NCBI RefSeq assembly: GCF_032121415.1
Contig: NZ_CP135079.1
Coordinates: 5,208,001 to 5,272,000, forward strand
Length of the DNA: 64,000 nucleotides
Source of the DNA: Streptomyces parvus
Lineage (GTDB): Bacteria; Actinomycetota; Actinomycetes; Streptomycetales; Streptomycetaceae
Direction of reading: 5' to 3'
A program made the translations under genes and the position numbers. Below the pieces are notes generated by a model. The model was not told the origin of the DNA, did not search any database, and saw only the letters and a list, made by a program, of their open reading frames with translations. Shown in pieces: positions 34,923 through 43,581 of this stretch. The first letter of the stretch is position 1; every line of letters begins with the position of its first letter.

Positions 34923-35010
34923 GGGGTGGGGGAGGGGTGCGGGCATGCTCCGATCGGGAGTGGTGGGGGGTGTGTCCTTGTCCTTGGCGGACAGGTGGGG
35001 GGGCGGGTGG
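34923..35010 (+). promoter_or_regulatory. G-run cluster with quadruplex potential upstream of gabT
   Basis: GGGG-T-GGGGG-A-GGGG-TGC-GGG (34923-34943) fits a canonical G-quadruplex with very short loops, and more runs of five to seven G follow at about 34963-35003. It lies in the gabT leader/promoter region, with the G-rich strand on the plus strand (the template strand for gabT). A TAGATT hexamer at 35103-35108 is a possible -10 for the gene at 35154. Confidence 0.55.
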
Positions 35011-35153
35011 GGGCCTGCTCGCCATGTCGGCGCGGGCCGGGTCCACGGTGGGCAGGGCGGTCACTATCCGGGCGCGTTGCTGAACTCACCGTGTGTGCGC
35101 ACTAGATTGACCGGGGCAGCGGACGGACCGGCAGGTCAAGGGGGCAGTGGTTC

Positions 35154-37682
35154 ATGGACGACGACGGCACGCGGGGTGTACGGGGACCGAGCGCGGACAG
35201 GGCCCCCGAACCGGCCGTTCCGCCACCGCCCGCGCATCCGCCGCGGGTACCGCACCCCGCCACCGGCACGCATCCGGGCGACCGGCATCCGGGCGACCGG
35301 AACCAGGCCGGCCAGAATCCGGGCGACCGCCACCCGGGCACGCCGACGGAGCGGTGGCGCGCGGGGTCCGCTTCGGCCCCGCCGTGGGAAAGCCGCCCGG
35401 CCGGTCCCGCCCCGGCGGCCCCGTCCGTCGAGCGACCGGCCCCCGGGACCCCGGTCGACGCCTGGCTGCGCACTCCCCGCCCGCAACAGGAACCGGGCGT
35501 CTGGCGGTACGGGTACACCCCGCCCCCGCCCGAGGAGTCCGAGCGCGTCTCCGACCGGTCGCTGCTGGTCGGCGCCCTGATCTCGCTGCTCTCCGCGCTG
35601 CTGCTGTGGTCGCTGTGGCGCAACGGCTACCTCCCCTACCGCCTCGTCCCGCTGAAGCTCTTCACGCCGGGGGAGTGGTGGAACCCGGGCACCTCCGGCG
35701 GCCCACGCACCATCGAGGGCAGCGACGCGCTCACGGTGTACGAGGCGATCCTCTTCGGCCTGCTGGCCTACGGCTGCGGCCGGATCGGCAACTTCTCCGA
35801 GCTCTTCCGCCGCCATGTCGCGGAGCGCGGGCAGCCCTTCCTCGCGCTCGCGGCGGCCGCCGCGGCGGGCCTGACCCAGCTGCTCGTCTGGAAGGAGGCG
35901 CTCCCGGTCGTCCGCCCGGTCCTGGTCCTCGTCGCCTCCGTCGCGGGCGGCGAGATCTACCAGAGCCAGACCGTCGTCAACGTGATCTACGGGCTGATCG
36001 CCGCCGCCGTCCTCTGGCCCTTCGCCCGGCTCGGCCGCTGGCGTGAACTGATCGCCGCCCGCCGGGGAAGCGGCGTCCCTGCGCCGGACGCCGACGCGGC
36101 CCCTGCCACCACGACCTCCGCCGACCAGTGGCCCGAACTGCGCGCCGCGGGCTGGACCGACGCCGCGGACACGCTCACCGCCGAGGTCCGCACCGGCCGC
36201 ATGAACGACGTGGACGTGGCCCGGCTGCGCCACGCCTGGCGGCTCGCCACCCGGCGGCCCGACCGGCTCGGACCGCTCGCCGAGTCCGTCCTGCGGACCG
36301 GCGGGGCCGCCGCCCTGCACCCCTCCGGCCACCGCGACCTCCCCCGGCGCACCGCCCGCCACGACGTGCTCACCGGTCAGGTCAGGATCGGCCGGTGCGC
36401 CGACGACCCGCACAACCCCTACATCCGCCGGGGCACGGGCCTCGCCCTGGACCCCGCGCTGCTCGGCACCTCCCTGCTCGCCGTCGGACCGCCCGGCGCC
36501 GGGAAGTCCGCCCGGCTGATCCGGCCGGTCGTCGAAGCGCTCGCCCTGCGCGCCTTGGCCGGACAGGCGGCGGTCCTCGCCGTCGGCGGGGCGGGTGAGC
36601 CGCTCGGCCCGGACGACGCCTTCGACGTCGTCGTCCGTGTGGGCCACCCCGGCTCCGCCCACGACATCGACCTGTACGGCGGCACCACCGACCCCGACGA
36701 GGCGGCAGCCGTCCTCGCCGAAGGGCTCGTCGGCGATGTGGGCAGCCTCGACAGCCGCCGCGCCGCCACCGTCCTCGCCCAGCTGCTCGGCCCGTACCAC
36801 GCCGCCCACGGCTACTTCCCCTCCGTGCCCGAACTGCGGGAACTCCTCGACGGCACACCGGCCGCGTTCGCCGGGCTCCGCGCCTGCCTCGAAGCCGCGG
36901 GTCACCACGCGATGCTCCGCGAGCTGGACGCGCGGTCCCGGCAGGCGGGCGGCCCCGGCGACCCGGCGCCCGCCCTCGCCGACCGGGTGGCCCTGCTCGA
37001 CCGGCCCACGTTCGCCGGGTTCTTCGCCACCGGCCCGGACGCCCGCCCCTTCGAGCTGCGGGCGCTCGGCCAGCACCCGCTGCGGGTCCGCGTCGACCTG
37101 CCGGAGCGCGGCCACGCGGAGGCGTCCCGGCTGCTGACCCGGCTGCTCCTCGCCCAGTTCACCGCGATCACCGCCGCCCGCACCGACACCTCGCTCTTCG
37201 TCTGCCTCGTCCTGGACGACGCCACCCACGCGGTCACCGCCGAGACCGTCCGCGGCATCCGCCGACTGCGCTCGGTCAACGCCGGGGCGGTGCTCGCCCT
37301 GCGTACCGTCGACGACGTCCCCGAGGCCCTGCACACCCCGCTGCTCGGGGCGGTCGGCTGCACGGCGGCCTTCTCCGGCATCACCACCTGGGACGGCAAA
37401 CGCTTCGCCGAGGCCTGGGGCAAGGAATGGGTGGAGACCCGCGAGGTCGCCCAGCACACCGTCTTCGCCGACCAGCCGTTCACCCGCGCCCTGCACGCCT
37501 TGCGCAAGCTCGTCACCGGCAAGGCCGTGACCACGGACGCGGTGACCGTACGGCAGGTCGAGCGGGAGCGCTGGTCGGCCTCGGAGCTGGCGTACGCGGT
37601 CCCGGCCGGGCATGCGGTCATCCGGTTGGCCAACGTCGAGGGCGAACACGCACCCCCTCTCCTGGTTCACCTCGACGGCTGA
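35154..37682 (+). CDS. Solitary VirD4/TraG-like membrane P-loop ATPase
   Basis: An 842-residue protein. Residues 1-130 are Pro-rich with HPGDR-like repeats. About five transmembrane segments follow (residues about 138-320). A central domain leads to the P-loop VGPPGAGKS (444-452), preceded by strands as in type IV coupling proteins. A Walker B-like hydrophobic strand ends in LVLDD (D688, D689), and the later GAVLALRTVDDVPEAL segment resembles the Q-x-S region of VirD4. There is no relaxase, pilus or Tra gene nearby. The role is unknown; DNA or protein translocation is only suggested by the fold. Confidence 0.72.
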   Translation: MDDDGTRGVRGPSADRAPEPAVPPPPAHPPRVPHPATGTHPGDRHPGDRNQAGQNPGDRHPGTPTERWRAGSASAPPWESRPAGPAPAAPSVERPAPGTPVDAWLRTPRPQQEPGVWRYGYTPPPPEESERVSDRSLLVGALISLLSALLLWSLWRNGYLPYRLVPLKLFTPGEWWNPGTSGGPRTIEGSDALTVYEAILFGLLAYGCGRIGNFSELFRRHVAERGQPFLALAAAAAAGLTQLLVWKEALPVVRPVLVLVASVAGGEIYQSQTVVNVIYGLIAAAVLWPFARLGRWRELIAARRGSGVPAPDADAAPATTTSADQWPELRAAGWTDAADTLTAEVRTGRMNDVDVARLRHAWRLATRRPDRLGPLAESVLRTGGAAALHPSGHRDLPRRTARHDVLTGQVRIGRCADDPHNPYIRRGTGLALDPALLGTSLLAVGPPGAGKSARLIRPVVEALALRALAGQAAVLAVGGAGEPLGPDDAFDVVVRVGHPGSAHDIDLYGGTTDPDEAAAVLAEGLVGDVGSLDSRRAATVLAQLLGPYHAAHGYFPSVPELRELLDGTPAAFAGLRACLEAAGHHAMLRELDARSRQAGGPGDPAPALADRVALLDRPTFAGFFATGPDARPFELRALGQHPLRVRVDLPERGHAEASRLLTRLLLAQFTAITAARTDTSLFVCLVLDDATHAVTAETVRGIRRLRSVNAGAVLALRTVDDVPEALHTPLLGAVGCTAAFSGITTWDGKRFAEAWGKEWVETREVAQHTVFADQPFTRALHALRKLVTGKAVTTDAVTVRQVERERWSASELAYAVPAGHAVIRLANVEGEHAPPLLVHLDG

Positions 37683-37878
37683 GAGCACCGCAACGGCTAC
37701 CCGGAAGTAACCCGACGGTCGACGGAGAGCGGTTACCGGCACCCTGCCAGCCTGGCAGAATCGGAGGGAGCCGTTCATACGGGACGGCGAAATGCGGGGC
37801 CACCGTCGCGGCCGGGGGACCGGTCGTCCGTACGGGGGCGCCCGCGACCACATCCCCGACCCCGAGGGTTCCCGGTCC

Positions 37879-39456
37879 ATGCCCCCCACGCTCGCCTCGC
37901 TCGTCCAGAACTCGGCGCTCAAGCTCACCGTGCGGGCGGGCGCGGACCGGCTCGACACCCCCGTGCGCTGGGCCCACGCCAGCGAGCTCGCCGACCCCGT
38001 CCCGTACATGGACGGCGGCGAACTCCTCCTCGTGACCGCCACCAACCTCGACGCGGAGAACGCCGACTCCATGCGGCGGTACGTGCGACGGCTGGCCGGG
38101 GCCGGAGTCGCCGGGGTCGGCTTCGCGGTCGGGGTCACCTACGAAGACGTCCCGCAAGCACTCGTCGAAGCCGCCGAGGAAGCGGGCCTGCCGCTCCTCG
38201 AAGTGCCCCGCCGCACCCCCTTCCTCGCCATCAGCAAGGCCGTCTCCGCCGCCATCGCCGCCGACCAGTACCGCGCGGTCACCGCCGGCTTCGAGGCCCA
38301 GCGCGAGCTGACGAAGGCCGCGCTCGCCGGGGACGGGCCCGCGGGCCTCCTCGCCCGGCTCGCCGCCCACATCGACGGCTGGGCCGCCCTCTACGACACC
38401 TCCGGCGCGGTGCTCGCGGCCGCCCCCGAGTGGGCCGCCCGCCGCGCCGCCCGCCTCACCCCCGACGTCGAACGCCTCCGGGACAGACCCGCCCCCGCCA
38501 GCATCGTCGTCGCGGACAGCGAAGACCGGGTGGAGCTCCAGTCGCTGGGCACCGGCCGCCGGGCACGCGGCGCCCTGGCCGTCGGTACGGGAGCGGCGCT
38601 CGGGACCGCCGAGCGGTACGCCGTGCACTCCGCCGTCGCCCTGCTCACCCTGACCACCGCCCGCTCCCGCTCCCTCCAGGGCGCCGAGCAACGCCTGGGC
38701 GCCGCCGTCCTGCGGATGCTGCTCGCCGGACAGCCCGACCATGCCCGCGCCGTCGCCGGAGACCTCTACGGCGGGCTGCTCGACGCCCCGTTCCGGCTGT
38801 TCATCGCCGAGGCCGCCGCGCCCGCCGGGCCCGAGCTGCTGACCGAGACGATGGAGGCCGCCGCCGCCCGCAGCGGCGAGGCGCTGCTCCTGGTCCCCGA
38901 GGGCGAAGGCGAACGCGTCGTCGTGCTCGCCGCCGACGGCGGGGCCGCCGTGGCCGCCTGCGCGGCCTACGCCGAGGCCCAGGACGACCGCGCCCCGCGC
39001 GAGGGCGGCGCCGAGGACAGCGACGTCGTGGTGGGGCTCTCCGCCCCCGCCGGCCCGATCGCCGTCTCCGCGGCGTACAAGCAGGCCGAACAGGCTCTCT
39101 CCGTCGCCCGCCGCCGGGGCAGGGCCCTGGTCGAGCACGAGGAGCTGGCCGCGGGTTCGGTCCTCCCGCTGCTCGCCGACGACGCGGTACGGGCCTTCGC
39201 CGACGGCATGCTCCGCGCCCTGCGCGAGCACGACGCCAAGGGCCGCGGCGACCTCGTGGCCTCCCTGCGCGCCTGGCTCTCCCGCCACGGCCAGTGGGAC
39301 GCCGCCGCCGCCGACCTGGGCGTGCACCGGCACACCCTGCGCTACCGGATGCGCCGGGTGGAGGAGATCCTGGGCCGCTCGCTGGACGACCCGGACGTCC
39401 GCATGGAGCTGTGGCTCGCCCTCAAGGCGACGGCGGCGACCACGCCCGCCGACTGA
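37879..39456 (+). CDS. PucR family transcriptional regulator
   Basis: A 525-residue regulator. The N-terminal PucR domain (residues about 5-125) opens with LASLVQNSALKLTVRAGADR. A central GAF/GGDEF-like region follows, and the C-terminal HTH_30 is in RAWLSRHGQWDAAAADLGVH and RHTLRYRMRRVEEILGRSL. Such regulators activate purine, amino-acid or GABA catabolic genes; in Bacillus GabR is unrelated, but PucR-type control of gab genes is known in other bacteria. It sits between the VirD4-like gene and an aldehyde dehydrogenase gene, so local control of gabT or the dehydrogenase is a sensible guess. A 43-bp tandem repeat starts at its stop codon. Confidence 0.9.
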   Translation: MPPTLASLVQNSALKLTVRAGADRLDTPVRWAHASELADPVPYMDGGELLLVTATNLDAENADSMRRYVRRLAGAGVAGVGFAVGVTYEDVPQALVEAAEEAGLPLLEVPRRTPFLAISKAVSAAIAADQYRAVTAGFEAQRELTKAALAGDGPAGLLARLAAHIDGWAALYDTSGAVLAAAPEWAARRAARLTPDVERLRDRPAPASIVVADSEDRVELQSLGTGRRARGALAVGTGAALGTAERYAVHSAVALLTLTTARSRSLQGAEQRLGAAVLRMLLAGQPDHARAVAGDLYGGLLDAPFRLFIAEAAAPAGPELLTETMEAAAARSGEALLLVPEGEGERVVVLAADGGAAVAACAAYAEAQDDRAPREGGAEDSDVVVGLSAPAGPIAVSAAYKQAEQALSVARRRGRALVEHEELAAGSVLPLLADDAVRAFADGMLRALREHDAKGRGDLVASLRAWLSRHGQWDAAAADLGVHRHTLRYRMRRVEEILGRSLDDPDVRMELWLALKATAATTPAD

Positions 39457-39583
39457 ACGCCACCCGCCGGAGGGCTGACCGCCGTCCGCCGAGGACTGAA
39501 CGCCACCCGCCGGAGGACCGACCACCGCCCGTCGAAAGGCGAACGCCACCCGCCGGAGGGTCGACCGCCGCCCGCCGAGGACC
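39455..39583. repeat. 43-bp tandem repeat, three copies, after the PucR gene
   Basis: Units begin at 39455, 39498 and 39541, each with GAACGCCACCCGCCGGAGG followed by a more variable GACCGCCGCCCGCCGAGGAC-like half. The first unit starts inside the PucR stop codon. A degraded partial copy runs on to about 39600. The whole PucR-to-dehydrogenase gap (39457-39801) otherwise shows nothing I can name. The repeat has no CRISPR-like spacers. Confidence 0.8.
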
Positions 39584-39801
39584 GAGCGCCGCCCGGCGGG
39601 CGGGCAGCTCGCGCTCCACGGACGTCCCTTCCGCCGATTCGGCGCACCCGGCCCCGGCTCCGCTCCACGCCGGACAAACGCCCTGAGCGTCTTCCCGCCC
39701 TACCGTGGGACCACAGAGGGGAGCCTTACGGGCGCCCACGACGTACGTCACGACCTCCTCACGACCTCCGAACTCACGACCTCCGAAGGGCCGGAACCTC
39801 C

Positions 39802-41247
39802 ATGACTTCGCCCCACGCCTTCTGGGTGGCCGGCCGCCGGGCCACCGGTGCCGACAGCTTCGACGTCACCAACCCGTACGACGGGCGCCTCGTCGGCACC
39901 GTCAGCGTGCCGACCGACGCCCAGGTCGAGGAGGCCGTCGCCGCAGCCCACGCCGTACGCGACGAGTTCGCCGCCACCCCGGCGCACGTGAGGGCCGCGG
40001 CCCTCGACCACGTCGTCCGGCGGCTGACGGAGCGCACCGAGGAGATCGCCCAGCTGATCTCGGCGGAGAACGGCAAACCGATCAAGTGGGCCCGCGGCGA
40101 GGTCGGCCGGGCCGTGTCCGTGTTCCGGTTCGCCGCCGAGGAGGCCCGCCGCTTCAACGGCGGAGAGGCACAGCGGCTCGACACCGACCTCGGCGGCACC
40201 GGCCGCCTCGGGCTGACCCGGCGCTTCCCGCGCGGGGCCGTCCTCGGTATCGCGCCCTTCAACTTCCCGCTGAACCTCAGCGCCCACAAGGTCGCCCCGG
40301 CCATCGCCGTCGGCGCCCCGATCATCCTCAAGCCGGCCCCGGCCACCCCCATCTCCTCCCTGATCCTGGGCGAGCTGCTGGCCGAGACCGACCTCCCGGC
40401 CGGCTCCTGGTCGGTCCTGACGGTCCCGAACGACAAGATGCCCGCCCTGGTCCAGGACGAGCGGCTGCCGGTCATCTCCTTCACCGGCTCGGGCCCGGTC
40501 GGCTACGCGATCATGGAATCGGTGCCCCGCAAGCACTGCACCCTGGAGCTCGGCGGCAACGGCGCCGCGGTCGTCCTCGGCGACTACGCCTCCGACGAGG
40601 ACCTGGACTGGGCGGCCACCCGGATCGCCACCTTCTCCAACTACCAGGGCGGCCAGTCCTGCATCTCCGTGCAGCGCGTCATCGCCGACGCCTCGGTCTA
40701 CGACCGCCTCGTCCCGAAGATCGTCGCCGCCGTCGAGGCCCTGGTCACCGGCGACCCGGCCGACGCCACCACGGATGTCGGCCCCCTGGTCAGCGAGGAC
40801 GCGGCTAAGCGCGTCGAGTCCTGGGTCGACGAGGCCGTCCGGGGCGGCGCGGAGCTGCTCACCGGCGGCAAGCGCGACGGCGCCACCTACGCCCCGACCG
40901 TCCTCGCCTCCCTCCCCGACGACGTCACGCTCTCCTGCGAAGAGGTCTTCGGCCCGGTCATGTCGCTCCAGAAGGTCGACGGCGAGGCCGAGGCGTTCGC
41001 CGCGGTCAACTCCTCCAAGTACGGCCTCCAGGCAGGGGTCTTCACCCACGACCTCCAGACCGCCTTCCGCGCCCACCGGGCCCTGGAGGTCGGCGGCGTG
41101 ATCATCGGCGACGTCCCCTCGTACCGCGCCGACCAGATGCCGTACGGCGGCGCCAAGCAGTCCGGCGTCGGCCGCGAGGGCGTCCGCTACGCCATGGACG
41201 ACTACACCTACGAGCGCGTCCTGGTCCTCACGGGCCTCGCCCTGTAA
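39802..41247 (+). CDS. Aldehyde dehydrogenase family protein, lactaldehyde/phosphonoacetaldehyde-like
   Basis: A 481-residue NAD(P)-dependent ALDH distinct from the two aminoaldehyde enzymes. The catalytic Cys is in YQGGQSCISVQR (C287) and the Glu in LELGGNGAAVV; the GGQSCISVQR block is typical of lactaldehyde and phosphonoacetaldehyde dehydrogenases. The cofactor site is around APFNFPLN and SFTGSGPVG. Beside gabT (across the PucR gene) it could serve as succinate-semialdehyde dehydrogenase, but the motifs do not compel this. ATG 39802 starts it, and tandem terminators follow. Confidence 0.9.
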   Translation: MTSPHAFWVAGRRATGADSFDVTNPYDGRLVGTVSVPTDAQVEEAVAAAHAVRDEFAATPAHVRAAALDHVVRRLTERTEEIAQLISAENGKPIKWARGEVGRAVSVFRFAAEEARRFNGGEAQRLDTDLGGTGRLGLTRRFPRGAVLGIAPFNFPLNLSAHKVAPAIAVGAPIILKPAPATPISSLILGELLAETDLPAGSWSVLTVPNDKMPALVQDERLPVISFTGSGPVGYAIMESVPRKHCTLELGGNGAAVVLGDYASDEDLDWAATRIATFSNYQGGQSCISVQRVIADASVYDRLVPKIVAAVEALVTGDPADATTDVGPLVSEDAAKRVESWVDEAVRGGAELLTGGKRDGATYAPTVLASLPDDVTLSCEEVFGPVMSLQKVDGEAEAFAAVNSSKYGLQAGVFTHDLQTAFRAHRALEVGGVIIGDVPSYRADQMPYGGAKQSGVGREGVRYAMDDYTYERVLVLTGLAL

Positions 41248-41257
41248 CACCCCGGAC

Positions 41258-41302
41258 GCCCCCGCCCGCGCCCCCGCCTGGACAGCGGGTGCGGGCGGGG
41301 GC
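41258..41302 (+). terminator. Terminator after the third aldehyde dehydrogenase, first hairpin
   Basis: GCCCCCGCCCGC (41258-41269) pairs perfectly with GCGGGCGGGGGC (41291-41302). It starts 11 bp after the dehydrogenase stop and is immediately followed by a second hairpin. Confidence 0.8.
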
Positions 41303-41308
41303 GCGACA

Positions 41309-41349
41309 CGGACGGCCCGAACCCACTGTGCGGGGGTTCGGGCCGTCCG
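41309..41349 (+). terminator. Terminator after the third aldehyde dehydrogenase, second hairpin
   Basis: CGGACGGCCCGAACCC (41309-41324) pairs perfectly over 16 bp with 41334-41349 around a 9-nt loop. Two hairpins in tandem without U-runs make a typical high-GC terminator pair. Confidence 0.82.
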
Positions 41350-41489
41350 GGTGTCGGCGCGCGGGATCTGGTGCGGGTGCCGAACCACGAGTACACGGGT
41401 TACATACGGACCAGAAAGCAGCGACTAGCAGTCCGTGCGTCCCGGGCGGCCCATCCCTCCTGGTCGCGCGCGGCGAGGTGAGGTCCCGC

Positions 41490-43445
41490 ATGTCCGCACC
41501 ACACAACACCCCCCAGGTCCCCAAGGCCCCGAAGGTCACCGAACGCGAAGCGCGACGGGTCGCCGAGGCCGCCCGTGAGCAGGACTGGCGCAAGCCCAGC
41601 TTCGCCAAGGAGCTGTTCCTGGGGCGCTTCCGGCTCGACCTGATCCATCCGCACCCCCTGCCGCCGCCCGACGACATACGGCGCGGCGAGGAGTTCCTGG
41701 CGCGGCTGCGGGCGTTCTGCGAGAGGCGCATCGACGGCGCGCGCATCGAGCGCGAGGCGAAGATCCCCGACGAGGTGATCAGCGGGCTCAAGGAGCTCGG
41801 CGCCCTCGGGATGAAGATCGAGACCAAGTACGGCGGGCTCGGACTCACCCAGGTGTACTACAACAAGGCGCTCGCTCTCGTCGGCTCCGCCAGCCCCGCG
41901 ATCGGCGCGCTGCTCTCCGCGCATCAGTCGATCGGCGTACCGCAGCCCCTGAAGACCTTCGGCACCCAGGAGCAGAAGGACGTCTACCTGCCCCGGCTGG
42001 CCACCACCGACATCTCCGCCTTCCTGCTGACCGAGCCGGACGTCGGCTCCGACCCGGCCCGCCTCGCCACCACCGCGGTGCCCGACGGTCCTGACTACCT
42101 CCTCGACGGCGTGAAGCTCTGGACCACCAACGGCGTCGTCGCCGATCTGCTCGTGGTCATGGCCCGGGTTCCCGCCTCCGAGGGGCACCCGGGCGGCATC
42201 ACCGCCTTCGTCGTCGAGGCCGACGCCCCCGGCGTGACCGTGGAGCACCGCAACGCCTTCATGGGCCTGCGCGGCATCGAGAACGGCGTCACCCGCTTCC
42301 ACCAGGTGCGGGTGCCCGGAGCCTGCCGGATCGGGCCCGAGGGGGCCGGGCTGAAGATCGCCCTGACCACCCTCAACACCGGCCGCCTCTCGCTGCCCGC
42401 GATGTGCGTCGGCGTCGGCAAGTGGTCGCTGAAGATCGCCCGGGAATGGTCCGCCGTACGCGAGCAGTGGGGCCGGCCCGTCGCCCGGCACGAGGCGGTC
42501 GGCTCCAAGATCTCGTTCATCGCGGCCACCACCTTCGCCCTGGAGGCCATCGTCGACCTCTCCTCGCAGATGGCCGACGAGGACCGCAACGACATCCGCA
42601 TCGAGGCCGCCCTCGCCAAGCTGTACGGCTCCGAGATGGGCTGGCTGATCGCCGACGAACTGGTCCAGATCCGCGGCGGCCGCGGCTTCGAGACCGCCGC
42701 GTCGCTGGCCGCCCGCGGGGAGCGGCCCGTGCCGGCCGAGCAGATGCTCCGGGACATGCGGATCAACCGGATCTTCGAGGGCTCCACCGAGATCATGCAC
42801 CTGCTGATCGCCCGCGAGGCCGTCGACGCCCACCTCAAGGTCGCCGGCGACCTCATCGATCCCGACAAGCCGCTCTCGGCCAAGGCGAAAGCGGGAGCCA
42901 ACGCCGCCGGGTTCTACGCCCGCTGGCTGCCCAAACTCGTCGCCGGGCCGGGGCAACTGCCGCGTACGTACGCCGAGTTCCACCCGGTCGGTCATCGCGA
43001 CCTCTCCGGGCACCTCCGGTACGTCGAGCGGTGCTCGCGCAAGCTCGCCCGGTCCACCTTCTACGCCATGTCCCGCTGGCAGGGCCGGATGGAGACCAAA
43101 CAGGGCTTCCTCGGCCGGATCGTCGACATCGGCGCCGAACTCTTCGCCATGAGCGCCGCCTGCGTCCGCGCCGAACATCTGCGCGGGGCGGGGGAGCACG
43201 GCCGCGAGGCCTACCAGCTCGCGGACGCCTTCTGCGAGCAGGCCCGCATCCGGGTCGAGGAGCTGTTCACCCGCCTGTGGTCCAACACCGACGACCTCGA
43301 CCGGCGCGTGGTCGACGGCGTCCTGTCCGGGACGTACACCTGGCTGGAGGAGGGCGTCATCGACCCGAGCGGTGAGGGCCCCTGGATCGCCGACGCCACC
43401 CCGGGCCCCTCCGTCGAGGAGAACCAGCACCGGCCGGTGCGCTAG
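41490..43445 (+). CDS. Acyl-CoA dehydrogenase, extended (VLCAD-like) form
   Basis: It performs the first oxidation of fatty-acyl-CoA beta-oxidation with FAD. The protein has 651 residues against about 385 for short forms. The ACAD core spans about residues 60-445: FLLTEPDVGSD binds acyl-CoA, KLWTTNG and the FAD-contact Arg/Gln region follow, and QIRGGRGFETA precedes the putative catalytic-base Glu segment RIFEGSTEIMHLLIA. The C-terminal 200 residues form an extra helical domain, as in VLCAD/ACAD9. ATG 41490 is the chosen start, and the upstream region contains two hairpins. It ends at a 20-bp terminator. Confidence 0.9.
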   Translation: MSAPHNTPQVPKAPKVTEREARRVAEAAREQDWRKPSFAKELFLGRFRLDLIHPHPLPPPDDIRRGEEFLARLRAFCERRIDGARIEREAKIPDEVISGLKELGALGMKIETKYGGLGLTQVYYNKALALVGSASPAIGALLSAHQSIGVPQPLKTFGTQEQKDVYLPRLATTDISAFLLTEPDVGSDPARLATTAVPDGPDYLLDGVKLWTTNGVVADLLVVMARVPASEGHPGGITAFVVEADAPGVTVEHRNAFMGLRGIENGVTRFHQVRVPGACRIGPEGAGLKIALTTLNTGRLSLPAMCVGVGKWSLKIAREWSAVREQWGRPVARHEAVGSKISFIAATTFALEAIVDLSSQMADEDRNDIRIEAALAKLYGSEMGWLIADELVQIRGGRGFETAASLAARGERPVPAEQMLRDMRINRIFEGSTEIMHLLIAREAVDAHLKVAGDLIDPDKPLSAKAKAGANAAGFYARWLPKLVAGPGQLPRTYAEFHPVGHRDLSGHLRYVERCSRKLARSTFYAMSRWQGRMETKQGFLGRIVDIGAELFAMSAACVRAEHLRGAGEHGREAYQLADAFCEQARIRVEELFTRLWSNTDDLDRRVVDGVLSGTYTWLEEGVIDPSGEGPWIADATPGPSVEENQHRPVR

Positions 43446-43447
43446 GT

Positions 43448-43498
43448 CCTGTCGTCGAACTGCCGCCTGCCGCGTGACGGCGGCAGTTCGACGACAGG
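43448..43498 (+). terminator. Perfect 20-bp hairpin terminator after acyl-CoA dehydrogenase
   Basis: CCTGTCGTCGAACTGCCGCC (43448-43467) is exactly repeated in inverse at 43479-43498, with an 11-nt loop. It starts three bases after the stop codon and insulates the following EPSP synthase gene. Confidence 0.9.
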
Positions 43499-43581
43499 CC
43501 CCAGGCGCGCCACCGTACGGGTGCGTCCACCGCGTCCACGCACCGGACGCACCCTGCCGGCCCCGCGCGCCGCAGGGCAGG

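Noticed and set aside
35136..38138. A 1000-residue open frame on the minus strand opposite the VirD4-like and PucR region
   Set aside because: It is the antisense shadow of real plus-strand genes, spans an intergenic gap, and its translation is low-complexity Gly/Arg/Ala with no recognisable domain.
39455..39600. A short CRISPR array
   Set aside because: The repeats are directly adjacent with a 43-bp period and no unique spacers; no cas genes are present.
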